Shown: piece after piece, positions 5,555 through 5,593 of the stretch | How the letters are laid out: each line of letters opens with the position of its first letter | How positions within the stretch are numbered: the first letter of the stretch is position 1 | NCBI GenBank assembly: GCA_016196415.1 | Contig: JACPXS010000101.1 | Span: forward strand, 1 to 5,593 | DNA: 5,593 nt | Origin: Candidatus Omnitrophota bacterium | Lineage (GTDB): Bacteria; Omnitrophota; Koll11; Aquiviventales; Aquiviventaceae | Direction of reading: 5' to 3' | Notes under the pieces: model-generated | What the model was told of the DNA's origin: nothing | The model's database searches: none | What the model saw: the letters and a program-made list of their open reading frames with translations, nothing else | Made by a program: the position numbers and the translations under genes

Positions 5555-5593
5555 TTACGACGCGATCAGATAGATGACCAGCACCGCCAGACA
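5555..5593 (-). CDS. C-terminal end of a probable membrane protein (partial)
   Basis: The minus strand entering from the right edge reads twelve codons, CLAVLVIYLIAS, then TAA at 5557-5555. The run is strongly hydrophobic and resembles the end of a last transmembrane helix. The same strand and the position upstream of larB fit a preceding gene. Twelve residues are too few to name a family, and an accidental open stretch remains possible. Confidence 0.45.
   Translation of the reverse strand, partial: CLAVLVIYLIAS

Overview
The window is GC-rich bacterial DNA in which every supported gene lies on the minus strand, so transcription runs from high to low coordinates. The proteins (GspE/PilB secretion ATPases, a GspG-like pseudopilin, a cupin and LarB) do not fix the taxon. 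The dispersed palindromic repeats (units of the GGAATGCGGAATGT type, the TTCAAGGTTCAAGG type, and a CTAGCAGG-ended element) remind me of chromosomes of Nitrospirota, NC10/Methylomirabilota or similar environmental lineages. That placement is inference from memory and was not tested.

Layout in transcription order. At 5555-5593 there is the last dozen codons of a gene with a hydrophobic C-terminus. About 400 bases without a convincing gene follow, occupied mostly by a strongly folded segment (5220-5531) bounded by 24-base imperfect inverted repeats. Next comes larB (5150-4311), the first enzyme of nickel-pincer nucleotide cofactor synthesis. The 245-base gap after larB holds a nested palindromic repeat with a MITE-like 137-bp core (4119-4255).

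After that gap is a tight four-gene run: a small cupin (4065-3739), a full-length GspE/PilB-type ATPase (3729-1915), a second and shorter GspE-type ATPase without the N-terminal domain (1859-570), and a GspG-like pseudopilin (577-35). Spacings are 9 bp, 55 bp and an 8-bp overlap, and Shine-Dalgarno sequences precede the first three starts. At the very left edge (30-1) a further reading frame begins that could be another pseudopilin.

The ATPases and pseudopilin(s) belong to the type II secretion/type IV pilus family: cytoplasmic hexameric ATPases power assembly of a periplasmic pseudopilus. The cupin appears to be translated as the first gene of this unit. LarB is separated from it by the repeat block and is probably a separate unit.

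The most interesting points are the tandem ATPase pair with one member lacking the N1 domain, a dispersed palindrome that supplies most of the coding sequence for the pseudopilin leader, the cupin with a substituted metal ligand at the head of a secretion operon, and two undescribed inverted-repeat elements. I see no CRISPR array, tRNA, rRNA, integrase or transposase gene.
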